From the NCBI GenBank assembly GCA_018881555.1, contig JACAXG010000002.1, forward strand, positions 25,011,786 to 25,075,785: a stretch of DNA of 64,000 bases, in the 5' to 3' direction. The notes beneath the pieces were generated by a model. The model was not told the origin of the DNA. It saw only the letters and a program-made list of their open reading frames with translations, and made no database searches. Both the position numbers and the translations under genes were made by a program. Below are positions 1 to 12,477 of the stretch, one piece after another (within the stretch, counting starts at the first letter, position 1; each line of letters begins with the position of its first letter). The DNA comes from Amblyornis subalaris. Lineage: Eukaryota > Chordata > Aves > Passeriformes > Ptilonorhynchidae.

Positions 1-1376
1 AAACCATAGTATTATATTCAGAGTAATAATCAGACAAGAAATAACAGACTCTTAAAATTTAATGAGGTCATTTAGCTAAAAAGTGTATTCTGTTTGTGTT
101 AATCTACAGACCAGTGCTTGATCCTTTTTCTTTCTTTTAAATTCTGTTAAACAACCACATGCAATGGAACTATAAATTACCATAGCATTAGTCCATAACC
201 TCAATGAGGTCTGCAGTTTTTGTTTCACAGTCGTGTTACCTGCATATTATAGGAATGATTGTGGTGAAAATAAACATCTCTGTAATAGACTGCCTTATAG
301 ACCAAAAATCCTTGTTGTATCACTGTAGGTGATAGAGGTGATCTAAAAAAACATAACAGTGCCTCAAAGATGGCCAAGTCCAGATACTCAGATACAAACA
401 GGTAGGAGATTTACCTTTTAAAAAGATTAGGAGCAAGCAAACATGCATCTCTTCTTCCTTCTGCTTGGAAGGGAAGAAATAATGCAGGAACTGCTGTCAT
501 AGGTTTCTCACAAATGTCTTGTCCAGTTTCTGATCTACTCCTGGAAAAGCAAATACAGCTTCTAATAACCTAAGTAAAAAAGTAGGGTACAAATATAATT
601 CTTTGGGGATGTGGGTGATTTTTTCCTTTTCTTTCCAGAGTAATATAGTTTCTGAAGAAAAGGTGTTTTGAATTAGTTGCTTCTTTTTCATGCCGTCCCT
701 TATATATATCTGAAAGAAATACCTCTCTTTTTTCCATCTTCTTTTTTTTTCTTTTTTGTAAAAGTGATGTACTGACAATAAATGAATATAATTTTTTACT
801 ATGAACTGCAGTGATGTGTTCTTTCGGCTTGGTTTGTACCTACCTCTAATACGCAGGAAAAGCAACTACTCCAAAATCCTGATATTTTGAACTATTACTG
901 AAATTTTGTATGAAGTGGAAGTCTAGGTTTATTCAAGAACATGCTTGCTCAACCACAAATAATCCACTATAAAAGAAAAGCATCTCTAAATGTTAACGTC
1001 ATCATTCCTTTAGACATTCAATAAACTTGAGAACTGTCAGGCAAGAGTCTCTTCTATACAAAGATAAAAATATTTCTACAGGAGATTTGAAGTAATAATG
1101 GGGAATCTTTTTCCACTTGTCCATTTGTGTCTTGGTTTTTGTTTTTCTGAGATCTCTTTCATCTGTTAATAGGATAACCATGCACACGGGGCGACACAAC
1201 TTAATGATCCTAATATTTCGGTTGCAAATGATAATCTTCACTGCTCCAGTCTTGGAGCTAGCAGCTAGTCCTGAGTTAGTTGGCATTGTTGGCTACTATC
1301 TAACACTACAAAACTGGACAAATTGCTTTGAAAACAAATAAGCAAGTTAAGCAAAACAAAGAGCCCATAGGTGAGG

Positions 1377-1393
1377 AAAAAAAAAAAAAAAAA
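1377..1393. repeat. Poly-A run (17 A)
   Basis: An uninterrupted run of 17 A followed by GGGG. No recognisable retroposed body lies directly upstream on the plus strand, so it is a simple repeat rather than a demonstrated retrogene tail. Confidence 0.9.
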
Positions 1394-4054
1394 GGGGAGT
1401 TTTTTCTAAAAGGGTTTTCTATTTAGGCCATTAATTACCTCATAAAATAAATCTTAAGAAGTCACCTTCATGGTGTGGTGTTTGGCTATCCTTGACACTG
1501 GACATGCAAAAACAGGAGTTTAATTTGAAGACTTTGTTTCGGCTGCTCAGTACTTTGTGCAGTATACTAGATACACAGAATCTGACTTTATTCTGTAGCA
1601 GAAAAAATGCATTAACATTAAACAAAGTACTTTGTTGATACTTATCTTATGGAAGAAGAGGACTTCGGACTGATGCCAGCAGGTTTGGTAATTAATTGTG
1701 GTCAAAAAACACAATGCTGTCAAAGACTCAACTTCTTTATAATGCTGGTGTCTTTTTATACCCCACAGAGATAAGGACTGGGTTGCTAGGAAACTTACAT
1801 GAGTTTAACAAAGGGTAATGTAGGCATCTCTTCTATGGGAACGATTCACGAACCAAAAGCTGTGTTACTTAAGGAGCTACTTACACTAAAATGCCTTTAT
1901 TTTGTTTTACAATGAGTGGACAGGTGCACCTGTCTCTTCACAGAAACATCTTAATGTATTCTACTGTGTATAGAGTGTAAAAATGTACCTTAATCAAACT
2001 CCAAAGAGAACACTTCCCTAAGATTTGAAGGCATCATTCTGTTACCAGAAACACACAAGTGTTCAAACTGTGAGTATCTGTGGAAGAACCAAGGGACCTT
2101 ACCTCTCTTGCTTGAGTCTGTCTCTAACAAAGTAATTCTGCAAATCTAATATTGTGCAAGCAGGAAGTTGGAGGGGGAGAGAGTTATTCTTTGATTTTGT
2201 CCTTTAAGAAGGAGAGCCTTAGTTCTGAATCCCTTTTCCTGAAGACTAGACTGCTTTTATGAGTTTTCTGGTGCTGTCCCTTCACCTCTCCAGCTTTTCC
2301 CCTACAGCTTCAAAATATAATAGGCAGCTTCAAAGATGTTCTTGTGCCTTCCCCCTTTGAAATGCCATGATGCCCAGGATTATTCAGACAACTTCAAGGG
2401 CAGGAGCCTCACCTCAGTGATGGGGTCTCTTAGATGCTGCCCTCATTTCAGCACCACCCTTACACAGGGTTTAGACAGGGTTTCTATCCAGGGATTAACC
2501 TATATGAAGGCACTGAAGACACTGATATGCCTCTTTTCTAGGGACATTTCCCAGCAGGTCACAACTTTACTCTGATTCATACCTGTTGCCCACAAATTTA
2601 GGCAGACACTGTCAAGGTGATAATCTGACTTTGTAATATTTTTGTAAAAAAATTCTAGATAAGCATTCCGTGTCTTGGTTGAATGCTATTGGTTTTATCC
2701 TTTTTGAATTGTATTAAAATTTGCTGTGAGCTTTTTCTTCTCAGAGTAACCATGGCAGCATAATTACCTTCCTTACCTGCTATTTCCTTCTTCCTGTGTT
2801 ATCAATATTTTTTTCTGGAGGATTATGAGTATATATAAAAATAAACCCCCATATTGAAATAATGTTAGGAAGTTTTGCTGAAATTCTTACCCTCACAGTT
2901 TTACGACCATTGACAGTAGATTTGCTTTTCTCTTTAGGATTATGGTAGCTAACCCTTGCACTGTGCAGGCCACTTAAGCATTGTTGAGATCATAGAAATA
3001 GCATCAAAACCTGATGTCTGATGCTGTTCAGTAGAACAATTTATATCTATTACTTGCTATCAAAATAATAATGATATAAGTTTCAATTAACAAATCAAAG
3101 AGAAAGTGAAAACAGATCTTATGGACTTCAACCTATTTACTGATTCCTCACAGTCAGCATCTGAAATCCTAGATATTTAGAATATTGAGTGTGTGTTCCA
3201 AGGTTACTGGTGAATGTAATATTTTAGTTTTAAGTGTCATCTCAGAAGGAAAATTATTTCTTTATATGTCAGCCAAAAGTTCTCACTTTACCTATCAAAG
3301 AGATTATCCTAGAGACTCTGGAAATTCCTCTGTAGAATTCAAATCACATGGTTTTTTCTGGTTTGTTTCTTTTGTGTGTGTATGAGCTGGCATTAAACAA
3401 ATGTTAAGTCAGGAATAGTTCCTTTTAGAAAAAGTATTAATATTGTGTGCAAGATTAATCTAAAACAGTGGTAGGGAAGAAGTATCCCAGTCCTTAGGTA
3501 TCCCAGAAAAGGTAAGTATCAGTTTAATCAGTTTTTAATCTATATAAAGAAAAAAACTTTCACCAATTAAAACTATGAAAGTAATGAGAACAGCATTTTT
3601 ATTGTTATGAAAGCAATTGCAGAACTGGGATTTGATTAAGAAAATGAATATAGCTGTCCTGATTATAAGAGAAGAAAATGAAAAGGTGAGAGAGGGGAGA
3701 ATTGGGAACTATTGGGGGATTAAATCTCATGAACTCATAAAGGTCCTCTGAAAAATAAGCAGCACTACCTTTCTGCATATTATGAATGCTATGCTATTAT
3801 TCAGATTTTATGATGTGGGTATGTAACAGTTATAAATGTAAAAGCAATAATCAATATTGTAAATGTGATTATTGTTTACTAATTATCATAAAAATTAATT
3901 TGTGAATTTATTCAATTCTGCAAAGCTAAGTTTGAAAGAAGGAGAAAGAATCAAGGGTTGTTTTGAAAGCGAACTGAACTAAGAAACACTGATCCTTCAT
4001 GAGACTGACTGAATTTGTGTTGAAATCAAAAAGCCCAGAAAATAGGTTTCTTCA

Positions 4055-4139
4055 CTTTCTGCAGGATCAGATGTGCCAGTGGCTGAAATTTTGTCTAGTG
4101 ATGAGCAGAAAATTGATGAGTCTGATGATCCTGCAAAAG
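4055..4139. repeat. Imperfect inverted repeat, hairpin-forming
   Basis: The left arm (about 4055-4070, containing CTGCAGGATCAG) and right arm (about 4122-4139, containing CTGATGATCCTGCA) are inverted copies that differ by a 3-base insertion and a mismatch. They are separated by roughly 50 bases. By hand the fold gives about 16 base pairs at the base of an 85-nt stem-loop with a poorly paired interior. It could be a chance palindrome, a MITE remnant or a small-RNA precursor. Nothing else in the sequence favours one of these. Confidence 0.5.
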
Positions 4140-4317
4140 AGACACTTTCATTTCATTGTCTTTATTGAAACATAGTCACATGTTAAATGTTTCTTCTCCA
4201 GAGCTTTCAGCAACATTTTAACATCTGCTGTATTCAGTAGTAGTTTTTATTCATTTCCCGCATCCAAAACACTGCAGAGATAAATCTCTGCTGTATAACA
4301 TAAAAACAACTAGTAAG

Positions 4318-4335
4318 CAACAGCAACAGCAACAA
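4318..4335. repeat. Short CAACAG hexamer repeat (3 units)
   Basis: Two exact CAACAG units followed by CAACAA. It is a minor simple repeat with no associated element. Confidence 0.85.
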
Positions 4336-7300
4336 GTTAAAATTTCCTTTTATATTAGTGAAATTGAGTTCAACTGAACAAAGTCAACATCAAAAATAGT
4401 GGCTGGAAGGCTTACATTCACAGATTTGCTAACAAATTTGGCAAGCAGGAAAAATATAGCCAGCGATAAAGGAAGAACTGAGGCTTAGGCCTGGTGAAGG
4501 CTGTGATGACCTAAAAAATGTATGGAGCAACAAAAGTACAAATTACGGCCTTAAACAAAATAGTTATTACTCAGGTTCTTCTGACCACAAAGGTATCACC
4601 CGACACATCACTGACTTAAAAATTCTTTCGTGCCCAGTGATCCTGCAAATGTCTAGCACTGCTGTTATTTGAGGATCCCGCTTCCCACCGAAGATCTGTG
4701 ATTTGTGTACCTGTATTCTCCAAAAAGCCTAATCTCTAACCTAATAGAAACTGAATATTTGTGGTAGTCTGGTGTCTACATTACTTGTAAAGAAAGTAGG
4801 TCATCCGGATTCAGTTCTTCCTGTAACAGCATTCAAAACCAAAAAGTCTCCCAACTCTAAAAGGTTGCCTTAGCCAACAAGCTAAAAAATCTCCACCACT
4901 CTGAAGGAGTGATTCTGCAGTGAAGAACTCAACAGGGGGAATGTGTAGAGGAGGGAGCACAAATCTACAGCCTTGCAATTGATGTATTCATTTTATAAGA
5001 AAAGTATACTAATTCTGTTCTGTTTGTGCATTTTGTGTTTCAAAGCCACTGGCTAAAATATTGAATAACATCTTTTAGAGAACATATCCAAACCCTGATC
5101 TCTTCTCTCCTGATGATCACCTTATTACTGTACTTCCTAAAGCCCTGTGGATCCATATTCTTTCCTGCAGTGATACAACTTCAGAAAGATAGAAGGAACT
5201 TATCTCTATCATGAATAGCAAATAGCATAACACCTTGTGCTTTTTATGGAAATGCAAATTTTAGGTTGGACTCCCTCTCACTTTTACATTCAAGACCTGA
5301 CAGAAGAAGGTGGATATCAAAGAGAAAGAAATACTTAACATAGGAATGAATATAAGATTAACATAAGGTGGTTTTTATATACAGCCTTTTTTTTTACACA
5401 TGACCTCACTATTCTTGTTCATTGTGTGAGATTTTTTGGTTACAGTTCTAGTATTTAGCCCAGTAAGTCCAAATTTCATTTGAGATCAACATGTTTAAAA
5501 TTCAAACTTTTCAGCATTTCCAGCTTTCCAACTGTAGTCAGCCAAGTTGTTCATTAGAGCTATCACTACATAACTCAACAACTAAAGCAACGCCAGATGG
5601 TTAATCAGGCATGACATCTGATCTAAAAATCCATACAGTGATCCATACACTTAGCTGTTCTCACTGCTGAAATACCCCATGCAGAAACCTGTGTCCAGGT
5701 TTGCTAGGACATAATTTGTAAACCCAGGGGTGGCAAAATAAGCTCAGTGCTAATTTGGCACTACCACTCTATTAGCCGCAAGTGCAGCCCAGCAGGAGAT
5801 TTTCAGAGCAAAGTTGTTGGTGCTGAGGACCTGACTTGAACAGTGTGAAGGGTTCAGGGTCAGACCCTGTGGCTTTAATGCCTGCAGCAGTGAGAAGTCA
5901 TTGGAATGCTCCTAGAGTACATCTGGTTTATTTTGCCCAAGAGGGCACCCATGCGGCATTTCTGGGCCTGCTCTGCAGTGTGAACTGAGGCCAGAAGTGA
6001 GGTGACCTGCGGTTCTGTCACAAACCAACCAGTAAATTAGTCTCACCCTTGTGATGTGAAAAGCCTGGAAAACTGGGGGAATTCAAATTGAAGTTTAAAA
6101 GGATTCTTGGATCTTGAGCAAACTACATGAAATCAAGTGGCCTTAGAAATACCCTGTGGTGTCTGGTTACCTCATGCTGACCAGGCAGCTCTGACACAGG
6201 CTGAGAGGAGCACCGACCTCTGCACAAGGTCTTTAGTTCAATATTATGGCACCAGAATTTAGGCACCTTTTATTCACAGGTGTCTTGTGTGCCATGTTAT
6301 GCAACTCTGCCGGCAGTATTGTTAATGGAGCACACAATGCGATCAGCACAAGGCTTTTCCTTCCAAAGCAGATACCTCTCATGTGGTCATCTGAATCACT
6401 CCTTAAGGCTCCATTGATTGTGTCTCCATTGACTGCAACAGAGCCTTATAGGCCCATATAGTGGGAATGTAGATACTTATCACATGAGCAGACACCTACA
6501 TGAGACACAAATTAGTCATCTTAATCTTGCACTGGATTTGTTTTGTGAAGTCAGAAACCGGCCATGCTGAATTTCCAAAAGGGCTTTATAAGCATCAGTG
6601 GAGTATTCTTGTTTAAATCATTCACATTAGGATTATTCAGATCAATGTGAACCTTTATAAATTGAGACTTTTTATGAGAGAGTAGATTTTGAAAGGGCAA
6701 GTAACTTCAGCAAGAGAATGCCAGTGCCTCAGAATAGACTCAAAAACCTGCCTTCCCTTTGCAAGGAAACCAGATTACTTAATGCTGTATGTTATTTGCA
6801 GAATGGTGTGTTTTTCATTTACAACATGAATTTATTTCTGGGTTTGGAATAAATATGCTTATGGAGTAAATTTAGGATTTTGAGTTCTACAGGTTTTCAA
6901 TAAGATAGTAAATTTTAGAAATGATCAATTTGCAGGGAAATCTTGCAGCCGATGAATAATTCTCCCTCTGTTTGGCTGTCGTTATTCATTCCTCTCTTGC
7001 AGAAGAGCAGTAACTCATTTCTCCATGTGCTTGAGGGACAGATTTTTCCTCTTCTCATGCACAGACACAGACAGTGCCTCACAGCTGAGGGTCTGGGGTC
7101 ATCTTGCTACAATTAAATCAATTCTGTTAGCTTTACAGCTCTCATTTTACTCCATTCACTTCCTCTTACTTCCTTCTACATCACTTATTGTGGAAACTGA
7201 AAGACAAGATCTCCCTGCTTTACAGAAGCAAGAGTTCTTCTGCACGAGGCAAAGGAAAAATTTAAAGCTATAGATGAGAAAAGGGAGAAAGGCTGGAAGA

Positions 7301-7364
7301 TCATAAGCAGGCACATCTGTGTTTTAAGAGTGAACTTAACTGTAAGAGAATTGAATGTCTACAT

Positions 7365-7672
7365 GAATGTACGCTGCCATCTGAGCTGGAAGACAGGGAT
7401 GGGGAGCAGAATGAAGCTCCCATAATCCAAATGAAAATGGTCAGTGACCTAATACACCTCTTAGACACACACACAAGTCTATGGGGCTGGATGGGATTCA
7501 TCCAAGGGTACTGAGGGATCTAGCAGAAATGCTCACGGAACCACTTTAAATCATTTGTGAGCAGTCCTGGCTAACTGAGGAGGTCCCCACTGATTGGAAA
7601 TTAGCAAGTGTGGTGCACTCTAAAGGGTCTACAACTACAGAAGGGTTGAAAGGAAGATCCGGGGAACTACGT
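7365..7672 (+). mobile_element. CR1 LINE fragment, ORF2 middle part (start of the reverse transcriptase)
   Basis: This is a decayed piece of a CR1 non-LTR retrotransposon, internal to ORF2, the protein that reverse-transcribes the element in the nucleus. Translating the plus strand across frame breaks gives the typical CR1 run GLDGIHPRVLRDLAE, then EQSWLTEEVPTDWKLA, and ends with a KEDPGNY-like segment near 7650-7670. These match the start of the CR1 reverse transcriptase domain. A stop codon replaces the residue after the TEPL stretch, and the segment following EVPTDW is shortened. Both ends are abrupt: the element is 5'-truncated and has lost everything 3' of the NYRP region, so it is long dead. 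The open frame on the opposite strand here is only a shadow. The family assignment is from memory of CR1 proteins, not a search. Confidence 0.85.
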
Positions 7673-8956
7673 GTTGTGTGTGTATGTGCCTGTATTTTAC
7701 ATTTTTTTATTTGGCTCAAAGTACCCTTTCTTTCTTCTCCAAGTTGTTCTTTATACTGAAAAAAAAAAAAGCCCCAAATCTTTAGTTATTAAAAGCCCTA
7801 CACCAAGAAATAACAAATTTTGAAGAATAAATTTTACCTGAACTACTACCTTAACACTTGAAGAAAGGCTGAATGTCTCAAAAGCTTTGGTTGCCCTCAA
7901 GCCTTGATATAGTGCTGTGATCTGATACTCACAAATAATTTCTAATTTATGTGGAAAATCTGTATTGCTGGAATGAGAACTCTTTGCAGGGACATTGGGG
8001 TATTTGCATTTTTAACACAGAGTAATGTTGCAACTGAGAAGTGGACTTGTCATTTTTTTTTCTCTGCTGTGTTTATATACTATGCAAACTACAGCCTATG
8101 CCAGGTCATTGCATGGGATTTAGAGAGAAAGGGCCTTCCCTGCTTTCCATTCTTGATGATCCAGACTTTAATTTTCAGCAAATTTAAAACTAGAAGTATC
8201 TATTTGAGATAACTTCATGTTAAAATTGTTTTCATAACTGAACTAAATTAGCTTTAGTACTGAGATTGTAGCCAACTAATTTGGTGTTTTTCACTAATTC
8301 ATATAAATTTCTTGAAAACTGTATTCCATGGTCCAGACATATTAAGAGCTGGGGAAAATTTAGCAAATGGTTTCATGAAGCCATCATTTTTTAGTAATAT
8401 TTTTAGGTAATTTATTTTTACTTTTTTGAATTGAAAAAAAGATTCTGAAGCATCTTTTCAGAAGTTTTAATCAACCTTTCAATATGAAACAAATGCATTT
8501 GATTTGAATCACATTAGTAAGTATAATAATAACTAAGGTTTGATTGTTAATTCCATTTCTGGTGATGAAAATCAAATAAATTACTTTTGTACAATTTCAA
8601 CTATTTTTACATGCTTCCTGGGTGTTATTGTTTGGCTGCTGATTGGAGAAGTACTTTTCAATTCATTTTTCCAGCTGATATCCATGTAGAAAATACACAT
8701 CTTTATTCTTCTAGATAAATATAGGTAAAAAATAATAGATGGAATTATTTCACTGGAAAAGAAAAAAAGTTTCTTTTCCACAGTGCAATTACTTCAAGGT
8801 ATAATTTTTGCACTTTGCATACATAATAGAATGGCTAATACCATTCCTCTTTTCCAAACACTTCATCTGCGCTTGACATGGAGAAAATGTCATTCATTAC
8901 GTGGCTGCTAGCACAGTCTCTGTTCATTGACCCCAATTACATGAGCTATCACTGCT
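7673..8956. other. Non-coding AT-rich DNA
   Basis: A short GT-rich run directly follows the CR1 fragment and a 12-A run occurs near 7760. Otherwise I see no gene, RNA or repeat. Open frames here are below 90 codons and without recognisable features. Confidence 0.6.
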
Positions 8957-9056
8957 CAGGCTTAAGAAAGCACTTAGGCACACACTTGAGTTCCATTAAT
9001 GGGACTTGTTGAACGGGGAAAGGCAGACACAAGCTTTAGTGCTTTGTTGAACAGAG
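8957..9056. repeat. Old palindromic MITE-like repeat of sauropsid type
   Basis: The segment is built as an imperfect palindrome. The left arm at about 8966-8987 contains AAAGCACTTAGGCACACACTT. The core at 8991-9004, TTCCATTAATGGGA, is itself nearly self-complementary (12 of 14 positions). The right arm at about 9026-9049 contains CACAAGCTTTAGTGCTTTG, the inverse of the left arm with a few changes. The AAGCACTTA...TAAGTGCTT arms around an ATTAATGGGACT-type centre resemble an old interspersed repeat that I know from turtle, crocodile and bird genomes and take to be a non-autonomous DNA-transposon derivative. The family name is not certain. No coding capacity is expected or seen. Confidence 0.55.
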
Positions 9057-9103
9057 CTCATCTTAGGCACTGGCCCTGCCAGCACCGATGTCTCGTGGCA
9101 CAA

Positions 9104-9154
9104 CAGTAATCTCATTGATTCCAGCAGGGCAGCTCATACAAATAAAGGGTCAAA
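9104..9154. repeat. Second fragment of the same kind of palindromic repeat
   Basis: The run GTAATCTCATTGATTCCAG followed by GGGCAGCTCATACAAATAAAGG resembles the 'AGTCCCATTGACTTCAATGGGACTACTCAC' theme of the same old sauropsid repeat group. It lies about 50 bases after the first copy. The two may be parts of one compound element separated by diverged sequence. The call rests on recall and hand comparison only. Confidence 0.4.
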
Positions 9155-12100
9155 ATTAAGTACATATCTGAATACTGGAAGAACCAGAAGCTGGATGTCT
9201 TCGTAGTTAACTGCAGATAACTGCAAGCAAGCCTTGTCCACAGTGCAAATGGGCCTCATACATACTGTCTCAAATCCTGGGTGTTGTGTCAAATCTGGAA
9301 GGATACTCTTTGACTATTCCTTGAGCAGCCACTGTGTCTGCTGCTGTGGGCCATCATACACCATTGCACGACTGTGATGAACATCGTAGATTTGGGGTCG
9401 GGATACAGGACAGAGAGAAACCCTGGCAACAGAGATGTCCATGCCTCTGCATTAAGCACCTATGTCTCAGTCACAGCCTATGAAGAAAATAAAGTAGTTA
9501 AAAACATCTTTCACCAGTGCACAATTTACATAGAGCTGTCAGAGCTAAGGCATTGGAAACACCTCCCCAGCTCTCACATTGGGCAGCATTTGCTCAGTTT
9601 CCCTCATGTACCAGTCACTGACAGGACGGGCCAGGGACATCAATGGGCTTTCTTATGAAACAGAGAAATGGTGTCCAGGGGTGAATAGGAAAATTAAACT
9701 AATTTTATTGACTTTTTGTTTTTCTGAAATATACAGACATTCCAGAGAAGAAGGGAAGCTAAGAGTGAGCATCTATGGTTAAAGAAAACCAGCTTGTGTC
9801 TGCAGAGAGCACATGGTTTCCAGATGGGCGAGGAATTTATAGGGAGATGGTATCTGTAATTCTACATCAAACCATGAGACAAATTTACAGTTTGTCATTC
9901 ACTTCACTTTGATTATTCTATGTTCTTATTGCTAAAGTGGTTTTTACTTTCACATGACAGTCCATTGAATTTAAAAGAAACATCTAACTCCTGTCATTCT
10001 TGACAGACTTACCCGTCCTTGTAGATCAGATTATGCAAAACAACCTTTCTGTCTATTATGTCACTATGAAATCAATGCACTGATGCTTCAGGTGCATAAA
10101 TTCTTGTTGAAAATACAGCCTGCCAACAAGGAAACAAATGTATAAATTACCTTTGGGCCAGCCATCATATGTAATTTTTTCCTAAACTGTATTACCTTCT
10201 AGGCACATGCTTCAACACTATCAGATAATACGGCATCATGATTTTTCAGGACAAAGAAAGGAATTGTAATGAAAATGTCACTTTTAATAAGAAAGCTCAA
10301 TAATATCAGACTTGGTTGTTCCAGCTGAGATATTAATGTCTTGCACTTCTTTCCTGAATTCAATAACTGAGGGAAAAAGTTAGAGATGGGCGGTTAAAAA
10401 ATATTTGGCTGTGCTAAGCATATAAGGTCACTGGAAATATTGGTAGAACTGATCTAACAGCAGTTGCTCTTTAAACATTTTTGTACAATTTTTCAAGTTA
10501 ACTGGAAGGGAACTCCTTACCTGCCTAAAGCATAAAAATGATAACTCAGTTTTTCTGCAAGATAGAAGCTGTATCACATGGAGACTAAAAAAATTCTGAA
10601 AGATTTGGAGTGAAACATCTTTGTACAACCATTAGCTGTACACAGGATTGAATGCAGCTACTCTTCAAAGTCATGAACTAGAATTGGGGAAGACCTGGTA
10701 GTCAGATACTGAAAAAAGATGTTTTCTGTTTTAAGATACTCTATTTGGCCTACGAAACTCTGTAGAGAGACCTGCTGACTTCAGACCTGTTCTGTGAGGT
10801 TACATGCCTAAGTAAAAAACACGAACAGAAACATTCACTTTCATGAGACTGTCCTGTGCATAAAATTAAGAATGAGTGCTTTGAGACTCCAGGAGATGAA
10901 GTCCATTATTGTCATATATAAGTGTGACCAATGGGGATATTTCAATTAGAGACTTGAGTGCAAATTAGAAGAGCCTCAGCTGAGGATGATGCTTTGGTTG
11001 AGAGGAACTGACTCTTTCACTACTTTCTGCTCAGTCTAAAATTGCTGAAGTAAGATTGCTGCATAAGTAGCAAATCCCCACCCATCAGAAAGAAACTATG
11101 GGCAGCAGCTGAAAGGTTTGTCAATAGAAATTTTAGCATGCAGGCCTTGCTAAAGTTCCTTATTTTTTCCGCTGAAGTCGCGGGATTCTTTTTGTTTCTT
11201 CTTTTTTTTTTTAATGACAGTTTCAGAATACTTGGGAAGACCAATGTTTTGCTTATTTTATTTTTTTCCTTTTTAATTCTTATTGTGGCATACATTTTAA
11301 TACTTAAATGAAGAGAAGAAAAGAAAAAAAAGAAAAAATAATAAAGGAAAAGAAATGTTGACTGGAACATTTCATCCCAAAACATTTTCTTTTTGAGCAA
11401 AAGACAAAATTACAGCACTACTATTTCTCATATATCATTTGGTTTTCAAAAATCTATCAGTTTAAAAACAAGTCGTAAATTTTAAAGTGTACATTTTATG
11501 TTTTGAAAATGAAAAGCTCCAGCTTTTTCTTTTGAAATATTTTTTCATATTATAACCTTCAATTCTAAAAGGAAAATTAAACAAACAATACAAGGAAGCC
11601 TGAATGTTTCAAGTTATTTTATAATCCAAAGTAATATGTCTCTTTCTAAGGCCAAGCAAAAGCTTTTACATAAAGTCATGGTAGCAAGTAAAACAAAAAT
11701 CTGTTGGAACGTAACTTTCTAATTCAGGCTCAAAAAATTTATTCAAGCTAAAAGTACAGAATTTAGGTAAATTCCCAACACACCATGCTTAATTCATTTT
11801 AAAAAGTCAGCTGCTGGAAAAGGATATTTGGGTAATGATAATAGTCCTTATCTTTTACAAATAGTGTAATAATGGAAATATTTTCCCAGTTGAATCTGTG
11901 TAAAAGGCCTCTAATCAGATTTCAAGGTTTCAAATCCTGATCTGCTGCTTTCATGGAAAATTTCTCTAGTAGGTGGGGTACAGAACATCTGGGAAATAAA
12001 TGAGTAAACCAAGGCTGGGCAACAGACCAGCAAATTAGACAAGATTTATGAGTCCAAAAAGGAACACAAAAGCATCAAACTCTTTAGTCAAAAGGTTACC

Positions 12101-12477
12101 TTACACCCATTTGAGGGGGGAAGACCCAGTTCAAGTCCTTGTCCCCAGGCTGTTTTATGCATTGTTCACTAGAGAATTATTGCATGGAAAACAAAAATAA
12201 GTTGCATAAATCCATCCAAGATACATGAGGTACTTTGAAACAAAAACCTGTTATTTTCAGTTTTGTTTGGCTTTATTTTTGTTTTTTTTTAAAGAAGGGA
12301 GAACATATGGTTGTTCATTAGATTGGCATTGCAGGATGGCATGACATCAATGTTGATGATGCACTTGATCTCCGCTCATACTGTATTCCAAAGATAGTTA
12401 TCCTTTAGATAAGCATAGTTTGGGGTTGATCTAAAAGTTACCTAAGCAGAAACAGTTTGAATGGCCTAAGCACAGAA
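9155..12477. other. Non-coding AT-rich DNA
   Basis: No gene is recognised. The longest frame (minus strand, 11020-11400, 126 codons) is dominated by lysine and phenylalanine encoded by poly-A/poly-T tracts around 11190-11350 and has no domain. Several homopolymer-rich stretches lie between 11190 and 11600. No transposon remnant was recognised. Confidence 0.6.

Larger units (their letters stand above)
1..7364. other. Non-coding AT-rich DNA, no gene recognised
   Basis: I see no gene here. Open frames are short (at most 122 codons, at 497-865 on the minus strand, and lysine/phenylalanine-rich because it reads through poly-T and poly-A tracts) and none shows a domain. The stretch holds one 17-A run, a short CAACAG hexamer repeat and an inverted repeat at 4055-4139, listed separately. 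A short run at 6400-6450 with CTCCATTGA twice vaguely resembles the palindromic repeat family seen at 9 kb, but the match is too short to call. Confidence 0.6.

Noticed and set aside
2765..2790. Minus-strand CAG|GTAAGG, possible recursive splice site
   Set aside because: The sequence upstream on the minus strand is purine-rich, not a polypyrimidine tract.
10500..10550. Minus-strand GCAG|GTAAGG with a T-rich run upstream
   Set aside because: An additional AG four to five bases upstream and a weak tract make it a poor acceptor; weaker than the 45.3 kb site.
11922..11942. B-box-like GGTTTCAAATCC
   Set aside because: It has an extra base compared with a tRNA B box and no A box upstream.
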